Assembly: GCF_000524195.1 (NCBI RefSeq)
Contig: NW_020170439.1
Location: 222,296-286,295 of the forward strand
Length of the DNA: 64,000 nucleotides
Direction of reading: 5' to 3'
Source of the DNA: Echinococcus granulosus
Taxonomy: Eukaryota > Platyhelminthes > Cestoda > Cyclophyllidea > Taeniidae
A program made the translations under genes and the position numbers. Positions 39,672-51,848 of this stretch are shown piece by piece (position 1 is the first letter of the stretch; each line of letters opens with the position of its first letter). The notes beneath the pieces were generated by a model that was not told the DNA's origin, searched no databases, and was given only the letters and a program-made list of their open reading frames with translations.

Positions 39672-42600
39672 GCATGTAGATTAGAGCAAATTCCTTCTAA
39701 GTAAGTAGGTCACGCTAACTTTTTTATTAAATCGCGTGTACGTTTGTAGACGAAGTGAGTTGCAGCGTTGTTTTTCGAGTAATCGGCAATGGAGCTGAGT
39801 ACACTGGAGTTAAGTGGGGGGACATTAAAGCAAATGCGCCACCTGGAATATTATCCTAATACCTAATTCTGTAGAGTGATTTTCCGTCGCAAATAATAAG
39901 CCATCTGACACTTTATTGTCCCAAAAATCCTGGCTGCAAACAGTCAACATTCATTCATTAGAGAACTACCTTAAGTGGCTGTGACAGTTCATCAATCCTT
40001 CAAGAATTCCTTTTTTATCCAAGAAGACACTTTCTGCCTCTTTTTGTATCATCTTTACAAACACATATTTGATCAACTTATTTATTTCTCATAGGTATTT
40101 TGAGATGAGGGAATTTGTACCCGATGTATCAAACCTAACTATGTCTGGATGTTGACCTTGACACAAGTTCTTCTTTACCAAAAATTTATCCAAAAACGCA
40201 CATTTTTTAAAAAAGTAATTACTTAGAGATGCTCAAATTTTATCCAATTGAAAGTTGCGTGACACCTGTATCGACTCTTTCCGAGGTGACATCTTATAAC
40301 ATTATACATGACAAAATTAAAAAGCAATCAAAAATTGCAAGATAGTCTACATATCAGCTCTTTTATGGATCCTTTATCCACTCTAAAAGGGATGAGTGAG
40401 GGCTCTGCCTCTTGTTTGAATGTATTCTTGCAACTGCAAAAATCAACTATGTAACGCCGGTGGTGATCCTTCAACCATGCAGCCGAAAGAAAAGAAGAGC
40501 CCTTTTAACAATTACTCGGACTTGTTAGACTGATCTCCAGGCATCCACTCTGAGCGCTCATTGTCATGTCAGGCTTTTTAGACACTAATTAGACTATATT
40601 AAAATGCTTTTATGAATTAGGTAGTTTTAGGAAGGGCCTTAGCTTCCTAGGAGAGCTAATAAAAAGCTGGTCGAGTTCTCAACTTGTCATTAGAGACCTT
40701 GTCAAGTGTTGTTGTTAACTTGCATCATAAATAACTAATATGAGCTAATTAATCAGTAGGATCATTTTGCTGATTAAACGGTGAGGAATGCACTCTTCTT
40801 AAGCATGAAGGATTATGTTATGCTGTCAGCGCATATGAAGTTTTTGCAGTACAAATGAATGGAATTGATGGAACAGATAGCTTACACCTTCATGAGATGG
40901 GAATGTCATGGTGGAAGCCATGCAAATGTGTGCCGCATGCACTGACAATAGGGTACTTTACCTTTTCGGCGGCTTGACGACTGACTAACAGGTTGTCTCG
41001 CAAAGGGAGAGGAATCCTCGATTCTACCGCCAATCCAAAGGACATGGGAAGGCTCATTCCTCCTAGTCAACCCACCCTTCTTACCACACGCTTATAATGG
41101 ATGTAGGTACCACTTCTTCTCCAAGAGATGATGCCTAGTGTGTGTATGTGTATGTGGTTGCCGGGCACACAGACATTCATCAAAACTTTCTTCCTAGAAG
41201 CCCATTTGCTGCACATAGCATTGCACATCTAACAATTGTGCTGACAACCTTGCCTCTCCACTGGAAGCTAAAAGAGCCCCCTTTTTTCTCTTTTTTCACA
41301 AAACTTCGATTTAATTTCTAGATTTTTTTTGTTGATAAATTTTGTTTTGCATTTATCTAGTTAGCTGTACAATTTGAGACAGTTGCATCTACATCTTCCC
41401 TAGACTACTAACAAATCCGTGAGTAGACCCAGCGTGAAGGCCTGCTTCAATTCATCAGGCAATTTACCAGTTAAGAGGTAAGCAACAGAAGGCTACAAAA
41501 GTTGGATGCACAGATAATACCGGTTAAAGTACCCATCAATCACGCACAGGATATTTAAAAGACTTCTTAATTTCAAAATTTTTAAGACAAAGGCTTAGGT
41601 GCAAACCCGAGTTCGCTGGCAGCGGTGCTATTCGGTCCCAGTGAAAAAAAATCCAATTCAGCGCTTTTAATACCACATTTGGCTGTCCTTGGTATCACTA
41701 CACTCAGAAACAAAGCAATTCTCCTTATATCTATACCCTTTTTGATGGAGGTGTAATCCACTTTACTCTCCTACCTGCCCATCTGATAAAGAGCTGCATC
41801 ATCTTAATGGAAAATTTGCCCTTTTTAGCCTCAAAGCTTTCATATTCATATGTTACCTCGAAGAGAGTGCCCGTTTTTCCAGCACTCCCATTATAAAGGA
41901 ACATTTTCTTGTGGCAAATTCTTCGCTTATATTGCAAATACAAGGTGTTGTGTTCTTTCAAGTGCTATCTCCCCTCACTTCGTTCTTTCTACCAAATTCC
42001 CATAATTTGCTTTGTTTTGGGAGAAAACTATGCCCACTTTGTTGTTGTAGGATGCCAGAAATTTCAGAATATTCCTCAGTCTGCATTTTCGTCTACTTCT
42101 CCGCATTGGTAGATGCAGCGTGGAGACAATTTTTATTTGTACACTAATGTCAAGGCCACTCATTATGCTATAAATGCATGTGAATGGACACTGTCATGGG
42201 ATTTAGCACTCTAGTCAATGCTCTGATCGTTCATACATTGTTATGTTAAAGATTTCGCTTTCTTCAAGTCTTATCGTCTGTTTCCTTCGGTGAGGATCTT
42301 GACGCGTAGGTCAGTATAACCACCCACATCAAGGATATAAGTGACCTCGGCGATGGATGCATATGTAAAACAATGAACAAAGGCACCCTGCCGTTCAGTG
42401 AGATGACGCTTGAATAATGTACACCTCAGTGATGACAACCAGTCAGTGATTACTTCGGTTTTGTTGGTTCTTAACTCAATAGCACTGCAACCACTTTTGT
42501 AAATATTCATTAATCTCATGAAAATCTGACCCATCACAAAATTTTACAACAGGTAAATCATTTTAGAAGGTGCCTTTTAGCCTTTGTCTAGCACAAATTA

Positions 42601-45012
42601 GTCGACTGCCATTGAGCTTAGTAGAAGGAGCACAGTGACATTTTGGGGTTAGCAGTTAAGTCTTACCGGCCTTACCTTTAACGGCCTCTTCAATCTCATC
42701 CACCTACTGCATAAGATCGTATTCTTTTCAAGTGGGACTTTCATTCCACTTGCTAGGGAAAAGATCGTGACTTACTAAACAGAACAGCAAAACTGCCTTG
42801 GCATACCACTTATTGGATCTTAGTTACTTGGACCTCGATGGAGTTAAAACTTTGGCGATGCTTCGACAAGGTCAAATCTTTCTTTCAAAGTTGACAGCAC
42901 TTACGATTTGACAGATTGACATGCTTAATGAAATGCACATAGCGGTTTGTCCTATCCATTTAAAAAACATCTCTTAATGATAAGCGGGATGCTTCAACTA
43001 GTTATTACCCGTTCCAGGCCCCTTCATCCAACTCCGCTAAGCTCCTTTATCTAACTCCTTAAGACAAGGGCCCAATCAAATGTATGAACGATGTATTGTT
43101 ACTATGCCTCGTCTGTCAAATTCCAAAGGAAGCGCTACTAGTCAGTGAGAGTTAAGGTATGAAACTAAGTGATGTGTGAGTTTTAAAAGAATTTTAACCA
43201 CTCTCAGTCGCTTTTTTTCTTAGCCGCACTCTTCAGCATTATTCGTTTTTGGACATGCTACCTACTATGCTCGACTGACAAGATACCACGAAGACAGGCA
43301 AAAGATATGCGGAATTTTAGGCACTTCTCCCAGACCTAATTAATTTCTTCTATAAGAAAAGTAGTGAATTTAAGGAGTATCTTTGCTCATTATCTTCTTT
43401 AGTGTATGTTTTCGAATGTGTGAAGTTTTAATTAAGGCCAGTTGTTGTTGAAACACGCTGAAGTCTGATTGGTAGAATAGAGAAAGTAGTATTTCTAACC
43501 AGACATTTGAACTTACACATATTAATTTTAAATCAGTGATTTTGTATTCTCCCCGTTTTGTACTAACCACATATATTTATCTGTCTTCTGCCAACTTTTT
43601 TCTCTCTGTTGGGTGGGCTGGATGGAGCAAAATTTAGCATATACCTTACAGAGTTACAGTTATCCCATGGTGAACAGATCTAACAAAAAAAATTACGTCG
43701 ATGTTTATAAACGTTTGCAAGAAAGTCGAGTCAAGGAGAAAGTTTCGGAGGATAAAATTAACAAAGCACTCTGCTCTAAATACACCTACTGATAAGAGGG
43801 ATTTTAAATTGACAAAGGGGTAATCACTAAACTCCGTTGTGGTGGAAAAGATGGATTGATGAATTGAACAAATAAAGTCAAATTAAATTAGGGTTCAGTT
43901 GTCCTTCAAATTCGGTTTATTTAGATGTTACAGCTCTATAAATTCCTTTCAAAGGTCACAACTGACCTGTTGTAGCGTTTTTTTGACCCTTGAATTGCGA
44001 AGGTTTATTAGAGAAACACATATTCCTGTGCCATGGGGAGTTTTAGGGATTGTGTAAGTATATGGGCAGAATCAAAATTCGCCTCCTCCTTGGAAAAGTC
44101 AACGTTTGCTCTACCACGAGGCTTGTGTCGCCCGACATTATGTCACCACTAGAAGGTGCATTCAAACCACCATGTCCCTGGTTAAAGGTGGGAAGCGCTC
44201 CATGGTATATGGTTAAGTCGATGGGCTTCGTATTTATGGCATAGCTAGCATTGACAGCCGTAGACCCATCAGCTGTGTATAACCACCTTCAAAGAGTTAC
44301 CAATTAATTAGGAAAAAGGCGAACTAAACCTTAACCATTTAAAGGAAAATGCACAACCTTCGGCAGCATCAAGCTTTTAATTTAAATGCGACCTTTTATT
44401 GTTGCACATCCCCCTTTTTGTTCTTAATCCATTCCCTGTTTCTTTGTTCTAATCCGTCCTTTGTAAAGCAGCAGATTCTCAATGAATGGGGCCCTTTTTT
44501 CTGACTTTTATAAGGAGAACAAAGCTGGCCTGATAAATATGATGTGCACTGCTTGCAGATGAGTAAAACAGTATCTACTTCTCTTTCTTCATCTCTTTGA
44601 CCCCCGGAATCATTAGTATTGTGCTCACACGAGTAAGCTTTACTAAAGTATGGTGTTTTACATCGTCTTGTCATCAATTTAGGACAAACTTTTCTTCCGC
44701 ATCACCGAGTTGAATCTTGTGTTAATGCATCTGTCTCACTTAACCACTATTACATTTTAGGTGTATATGTGGGCCTTGTTTGAGCAAACCATTCCATTGC
44801 TTCAGATGTCGCCTCGTTTGAATGTGCTACCCAACAAATTTTCCAAGATGCCTCAACAGCTTTGTAAACGAATTAAAATTGGGTCGTAATGCAGACAGGG
44901 TCCAACCACATTTATGAGGCGTATCTCGTTGTATCACCGCTATTCAAGGTCCGTGCACTTTATGAGCTCTATTGCGAGAGGAAAAAATTACTTGCCCGAT
45001 CACAAGCGCATT

Positions 45013-45231
45013 TTATCTTCTAAAAAGGGGAGACATAACCTTCAGTGGTATTTTGCACGCTTCGGTGTCCAAGTCTAAAGTTGGTTCAGTTGTCAATCGT
45101 CCTCTTGAGGAACCCGAGATGCAGTTGACCTCCAAACGTGAAAGTGACCTCTGTAAGACTTTTGTGGCAGCTTCTTTAATTTTATCATCTGTGGCGGCTG
45201 CCAATCTTTCGACTTTATGCTTCTTAATCAA
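45013..45231 (-). CDS. Uncertain helical ORF or exon
   Basis: A 72-codon frame whose first half reads as a regular amphipathic helix (KVERLAAATDDKIKEAATK, then VLQRSLSRLEV), with balanced codon use unlike the A+T-rich surroundings. An acceptor-like TTTTTTGATTAAG lies just before it, and possible donors follow (GTCAAC, GTTATG). No homologous family was recognised, and no neighbouring exon was found. It could be an isolated exon, a decayed gene copy or chance. Confidence 0.2.
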   Translation of the reverse strand: MIKKHKVERLAAATDDKIKEAATKVLQRSLSRLEVNCISGSSRGRLTTEPTLDLDTEACKIPLKVMSPLFRR

Positions 45232-48200
45232 AAAATGAAATCAGGGTAGTCATCAATTCTTTACCTTGCTAAAAGATGCAAAATTTGTGGTTATCCCAGA
45301 AGAAGGTTTAATTATAAGAACAATCTTTAAACATGCAGTCGATTTTAATGTTATGTGTACTTAGTTATTAAAAGGAATCAATTTAATAAATTAACGGTCA
45401 GCAAGTGGTACAGTAGCATGGATAAACTTTCTTATTTTGAGTAAAAAGGAACGAATTGTTTTTTCAAAGCACAAATTTTACAAACCATACAAATTTTCTT
45501 GGTGTTTATTTAGCTTATAAACAAAAACATACTTCTTCTTCCATGAAAACGTTTTAAGGATTCAAAATGGATCAGCCTTAACTCAAAATTAATTGTGTAA
45601 AATTAATGTAAAACGGGACTTAAGATTACAGATATGCTTCTCAAGAAAGCAGTACTTCTTCGGTACTGAGTGAATGCAACATTCTAAGTAGTACTTTTGA
45701 GTGATGAAAACTGTTCAAAAGCCGTCTGTCAGTGGCAATCTTAGCCATATAAGTTTCTAGCTTATTATCGCCACAACCAATATATCCAGGAAGATCTGGC
45801 ATTTGGAACTCTTAATCCTAAATGCTGAACCTGCGAGGGATGGATTTGTCTCTCATGCATTTACAAAAGAGGCAGCAGTAATTCGTCTTTTTGTTCGCAA
45901 GTTATATCGTCACTTTAATTGACATCTCACCTCCTTTTACAATCTGGTCTGAGTTATTAATCTGTCTTGAAAATGGGAACGAAGATGAAAAAGCAACATT
46001 TAGACATACGCTAAGCATCACAGACTACGTGCGTCAAAAGCACAAACTCATCTCCATCAGGGCGTCGCATGTCATGCCCTCTGCAGGTTAGGCAATAACT
46101 TCTACGAAAAATCTCCTCTTCAGTACCGAAGTATATCTGGTTCAAAGTGTACAATCCGGGAAATTAAGTGCCTGCATAACCACACGCAGAGTTGAACAAA
46201 CAGTCAAAACATTACATAATGAGTTTAGCACACTCCCATTTTTAATGGGTTCATTTTTAGGCAGTTAGCTTAGTTAAAATCACAAAAAAGAAATCATCAA
46301 TCTTTTTTTTCAATTTCCGATGCAAGTGAAGAAAAGCTCGTGTTTTGTAGCCTTTTTTGAGATGCCATTTTTACTCACCTCTACCTTTTATCGTTCCCTA
46401 GCTTGAAAACAAAACTTTATTATCCTTGCATAATTCTCATCACAATATTATCAAAGCAATAAATCTCTTCTTCCCCAAAACATAATAAAATTTGACGTGT
46501 CGGTACAAGTAATCTTAATTAATGGGGATTGCTTTGGTGAGAAAATAAGTAAATATGCAGGACTGTAGGAGTGCGGCTAAATTTGTTGAGCAGACTGCAG
46601 TCTGAGATTCATATCTCATCCTTTTGCCGCTTTAAGCCATAAATGGTATTAAGACCTTATCGTTATGGACAAAGTCATCATCGGCGAGGCTTGAAAAAGC
46701 CTCTCCATTTTTCAACACTTCGTCATACTAGAAAGGGGTAAATAACGGAAAATTCCGGTCGGCGACAAAAGTATGGAAATCCTTTAGGGTGGTGTAGCAA
46801 AAGAACTGTGATAACAGTAACATGGTAGTCATTTTGAGGTATGAATACACGAGAAATGATGCGTTTTACCGTTCTCTTATCCTACTTAAAATGTGCAATG
46901 TTGGTGTTGGTACTAAAATGAAATCGAGTGTATGGCAAAGTGTGTAAGAGCATCACATACCATGTTAGGCCTCGACCAGGCATCCATGACAGGGTAGTTC
47001 TTTTTGATAAACCATCTCATCAAAGATCTTCGGTGGCACCATTCAAAGGTCTTACTGCCTCAACTATCCTAAAAGATACGAGTAGTTACGGTTCCTGCAC
47101 CTTACCTTCTATTAAACTTTGCCACCATTCGTTATTCCAGGTGCACATTGCCACTAATGCCTACTGCCTAAAGCATAGACGTTTGGGTCAATTAGATACA
47201 GAAACGAGGGAATAACACAACTTTGGTTGTTTCTAAGCGACACTCCACTAGTAGCGCAACAATCCCAAGGTAGGAAACATTCTATCCCCTAGAAAAACAC
47301 TGTACGATGTACTGCAGACGTGTTCGTCACGTAGTGAAAGCCATCCAGGTATATTTCCTTTTAACAACTCACGCGATAAAACAGGAAATCACTCCACAAT
47401 CAAACCTACTTGAAAAAACTTTACAATCTATCACTCCCAAAGGTAGTTCTTCCGGCAATGATTTCGCTTTGATCACATAAAAATTGACTGTTTGGCAATA
47501 GGAGTGAGATAAAAAATTGGAGTTAGATGGAAGCCGACTGTCTTCATGTGACGATCGAACCGTAGCAACAAAGTTATCTCCATTATTGTTCTCTCCTTTA
47601 TGCACTGACATCAAGTAGCACCAATGTTTGACACGCATTACTATCTAAAGGGCAATTTAGCGATTTCGAACTTCTTGTATGTGTTGTGACTGTCTTTTAA
47701 GGTAATAAATGAAGGAAAGTCATCAAATGCAGCCTTTGAATTCTTTGCTTATTATCAGGCTTCCTGCTAGGAAAGAAGTAGAACTAGTTAATTATTTTTC
47801 AATTTTGCGGTAGTTGAAGTGAAAAAAATCTTACTTCCATGTTGCCAAAGAAGCCATTTTTTTCATGCAAGCAAGCGAGGTGTTTTTTCGTTAAGAGAAA
47901 GCAAAACTAGTAGGGGTTGATTAGTTAAAACTTCACTTGACTTAAATGAAATTGTGGTGTGAATGGGGGAAAATTTAAGACTTGTAAAAGGCTTAAATGA
48001 AAATATTTTGCACATCCATGAGACTTTTTTTAGTTTTTTTTTAATTCCGCAAGTGACGTCAAAGTTGTGTTCTAAACGCGTATCTTGTGGCTTAAATCTG
48101 AAAAGTCACATTACCTCGCAAAGAGAGGCTTTAAGAGCTGACTGCCTGGGGAATGTTTCATTCTTTATGTGCAATCCATAAGGCAAGCATTGTAATTCTT

Positions 48201-48679
48201 TCCAAACTAATGAGTAAATACACAAAAAAGCGTATAAGACATTTGTGTAAGACACACAATCCTTCCTTAATATGACATTACTTTTTTGGAGCAAATTGCC
48301 TTGCGAGACAGCAAGAAATTGTATTTTTACTCATCTGCATGTAGTTAGCTAATATCAACCATAAAGCTTATGGCCACGGTAGCTTTGGAGATAAAAGGAA
48401 GAAGAGACGGTGTTTTTTCAGCCCTAATTAATATATGAGGTCCTTTTGCAGCAAATTTTTTCATTATTTCCCAAGAGATTTTGCGAATTTTTTGCGCAAT
48501 ACAACACTTAATTCCTCCGATCTACCTTATTGTGACTGCTTCTGAAGGACAAAGGTTTCTTGATAATCGAATTTAAACATTATCGCTACTTTGAAAAAGT
48601 GGGTCATTAGTAATAACTTTTAAGAATGTTCTAGTCAATTGCTCGTGAGATGACCTTCCACTTTGGAGAGGGACATCAA

Positions 48680-49038
48680 TTTCGATAAACACAACTGAGC
48701 TAAAATGCCGCTTGGTAGGAGGCCTGAGCCGTCCTGCAACTTAGGCGGTGGATAGTAGTGAGGATTTGATGGCAAGGCAAGTCGAGTTTGTTCGCCGCAC
48801 TACTATTTGCTGATACAATTAATACTCAGTATGCTTTAGATCTTGATTCTCAGTAGTGAAGTGATGTACTGCACGTTCCTGGATGCATAATTGTTGAGTT
48901 CTTTGCGATCACCTCTTTCTTCTCCACCGAATGAGATGGCATATTTAGTGTAGAAGCAAACACGGTGACAAAATCATCAACACTTCTCTTTGTTGAGGAA
49001 CACGTGAAGGAGTCACCAACCTCTATTCATCGACTTCC
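48680..49038 (+). repeat. Left arm of a 359-bp perfect inverted repeat
   Basis: Compared segment by segment, these 359 bases are the exact reverse complement of 61504-61862, with no mismatch or indel found by eye. The outer edge changes abruptly to unrelated sequence at 48679; the inner edge is the gap at 49039. No ORF, terminal repeat or target duplication was recognised in it. It may be a recent inverted duplication or an assembly duplication. Confidence 0.9.
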
Positions 49039-49138
49039 NNNNNNNNNNNNNNNNNNNNNNNNNNNNNNNNNNNNNNNNNNNNNNNNNNNNNNNNNNNNNN
49101 NNNNNNNNNNNNNNNNNNNNNNNNNNNNNNNNNNNNNN
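49039..49138. other. Assembly gap (100 N) at the edge of the perfect inverted repeat
   Basis: Exactly 100 N, starting at the very base where the left arm of the inverted repeat ends. Sequence just after it (AAAGGAACGCCTCA then a GATA run) resembles the sequence that continues the other arm, so the real gap may be close to zero. Confidence 0.98.
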
Positions 49139-49152
49139 AAAGGAACGCCTCA

Positions 49153-49170
49153 GATAGATAGATAGATAGA
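49153..49170. repeat. GATA microsatellite
   Basis: Four and a half GATA units just after the gap. A shorter TCTA run (61477-61487) occupies the mirrored place beside the other inverted-repeat arm. Confidence 0.85.
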
Positions 49171-51818
49171 CGTTTCTCATTTCGAGCAATGCAAACACCT
49201 TTCATTCACTTGGCAGACAAGAGCAGAAATTTGGTGTGTGCAGACCTTGTCCGCACGAAGCCCACGCAAATTAAGTTGCTAAAGGAAGTTTGTTGTCACT
49301 CTTGTACAGTGAACATTGGAACCTAGCAGCCAGAAATTGCCAGGGCAACTTTGTCTTCAGTTTCAAATTTAAAAATAAGTCGCATTAAGTTACTTAAGGC
49401 CTCCATAAAAGCAAAACAAAATTGTTTTCTTTTTTTATTTATCAATGAGTGCTATCTGCAGACATCATTTTATTTGTCTCCACCTACATTATATGCGCCT
49501 AATGGATGCTGTTACTATTGTCTGTGGCAGTAAATACTTCTCGACTTCAGATGCCTACTTTTTGTACTGATTTATACTTTTGAAAACAAAAATTTTGAAA
49601 GTCCTTTTTAAAACAGCTTATAATTAATTGGATCCTTTCTTTTGGCTTCGATAATGGTAGTGACATGTGACGTCCACTTCAACCCATTGCCTCTATGGAT
49701 AGAAATGCATAGAAGAAAAATGACGACAAATTTCACCTTGAATGACAACTAGTAAAGTCTACTTGTAAAATTAATGTTTGATCATTAAGTTACCAGGAGC
49801 CACTGTTGGGTATATAATTGTATCAACCTCATGATAGTAAAGAATGATGACTTGCTGATTGTAAATTTTTCCTCCCTTGGCTGGATATTTGACATGAAAA
49901 AGACACTAGGAAAACTGATTTTCCCAGCAAGGGTGCACAGTCATCTCAATTAAGAATTGTTCATTTTAATTTAGGTGTGCCCATGAGAAAGAGTACACAG
50001 ACAGTCGACCATCTTTAATGCTCTCGCTAACGCAAAGTAGATAGAAGGGATCACTAAGTACAGTTTTTACCCATGGGACAAAAAATTAATCAGTTGAGTG
50101 CTCCGTAGGATATTGGAAAGTTTACCGAAAACCCAAATGCTTTTGATTACATTAGAGAGGGCGAAATCGGACCATGCCGTATGAGAGCATTGAGTCCTCC
50201 ATCTTTTAATGCCTTCGGCTTGCTGGTCCCAAGTATTAATGTTGTCATAAAATTTAAATTTCATTATTGTGCAGTCTTCTCGCCTTTCGGCTATGCTGCC
50301 ATTAATGAGGTGCAATTCATAAGCGTAAAAAGTTCGCATAGTCAATCAGAACATGAATATCTGCCTCTATTTTATTTTAAGCACTGTCTTCGACCCCGCT
50401 CTGTGTCATTACTCGGTTTGATGATTCCGGGAACTAGTGTATAAACACATCTAGCAGCTCTAGCCACCCTTACATCACTCCGTGAATTGGAAATCTCTTC
50501 CTTTAATCAACTTTTTTGATTCATTAAATCCCCATGATTAGGATTATTTTTATACTCTTAAAACTTATAAGCGCAGCTCTTTCCTCAGTTTACTTTATCG
50601 CATAATAAAAAAGTATGTGGGACTTACCTAGAGGGCGAAATTACATGACATAATATAACAAGTGGACGTGGTTCTAAACTGCTTTACCACCTGCTTCAGC
50701 ACCACCCCAAGGGAGATGGATCAGTTCTAAAACCTTGACACAGACGTCTATATTACCAACAGGTTCTAGCCTTTGAGCAGAGCTAACTGTAAAAAATTCC
50801 TAGAACATTAGCGAAATGGAAGTGGAATATTGAAAACAGGGCGCCATTTCAAGAGTTGTTGGTGTTTCCAACAAATTGCAAAAAAAAAATTGGAGAACTG
50901 GAAATTATGGGGACGAATGTGTAATTCAAGGATATTTAGGTCATGAACTTTTCTGCTTTACCGTATCTTCATAGCGAATGGAGGCACCAAGCATACTCTC
51001 TGCTCACCACAAGTGACTGTTTTAATACACTTTAAAAAGCCATGTGACATTGACGAGTTCTCTCACTACACTTCATATTCACAAAACCCTCCAACTTGCT
51101 TTGTTGTGATACACTCCAAACAAGACTGTCAAACAACTTTAATGCCTAGCATCTGTCTACTCAATATGGCTCTATTCGCTGAAGGCTAGGCAGTACCTTC
51201 GTAAAGCCTGACTCTAAGGAAATTTTAGCCTTATCTTGGGAGGTACATACCGCTTTCCCTTTGTTCTTCATTTCTCTCTCATATTTCTTCCGAGACCACC
51301 AGATGCAAAACAGAACCAGTAGGGCAGCAAAAGTGAACTACCGATGGAAGAAGCTAAAGTCACATTGCCTGCTTTTAGAGGGATAAAGTGACCTTTTATT
51401 AAACTAGAGTTCGAAAGTGTTTATTTTATTAGGAAGAGTTTACATTACTGTGATTGTAATTTTTTAGTAAATAAGGTCCCTTTATCAAGTCAACTCTTTA
51501 TTTGATCCTACGGCCAAGTATGTGAATACGCATGTCGTTACGATGTCTCTTGGAGCTTTAAATTTTGTTAATTCTTCCTAAATTATTTAAGGAATTGGTT
51601 TAGTTTTTCCGGTTTTTTGGACTTTTCGTGATAGTAACTTAACAATGTTGCTGTTCCAGGGAAACCCTGAAGCCGAACCAATCTTCAGTTATTCCTCTGT
51701 CAGATTTACTTCCGGTTATGTGGCAAGTATTTCACTTTATAGCCAAATGTAGATCCATTTATAACTGATGGAGTCATTATCCATTATCTTTGTAGGAAGT
51801 ACTCAAAAAACATTTCCT

Positions 51819-51848
51819 GTTAGGTAGGTTGGATGGTTGGTAGGTGGG
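51819..51848. repeat. Short GGTT/GGTA-rich simple repeat
   Basis: About 30 bases of degenerate GGTA, GGTT and GGAT units. Too short and irregular to be an interstitial telomere tract. Confidence 0.5.

Noticed and set aside
42271..42537. 88-codon - strand frame
   Set aside because: Reads passably like protein but has no family motif, signal or neighbour exon; several frames of this length are expected by chance.
45645..46130. Short hairpin CAGTACTTCTTCGGTACTG and an inverted 12-base echo about 460 bp downstream
   Set aside because: Similarity does not extend beyond about 12 bases, so no element could be defined.
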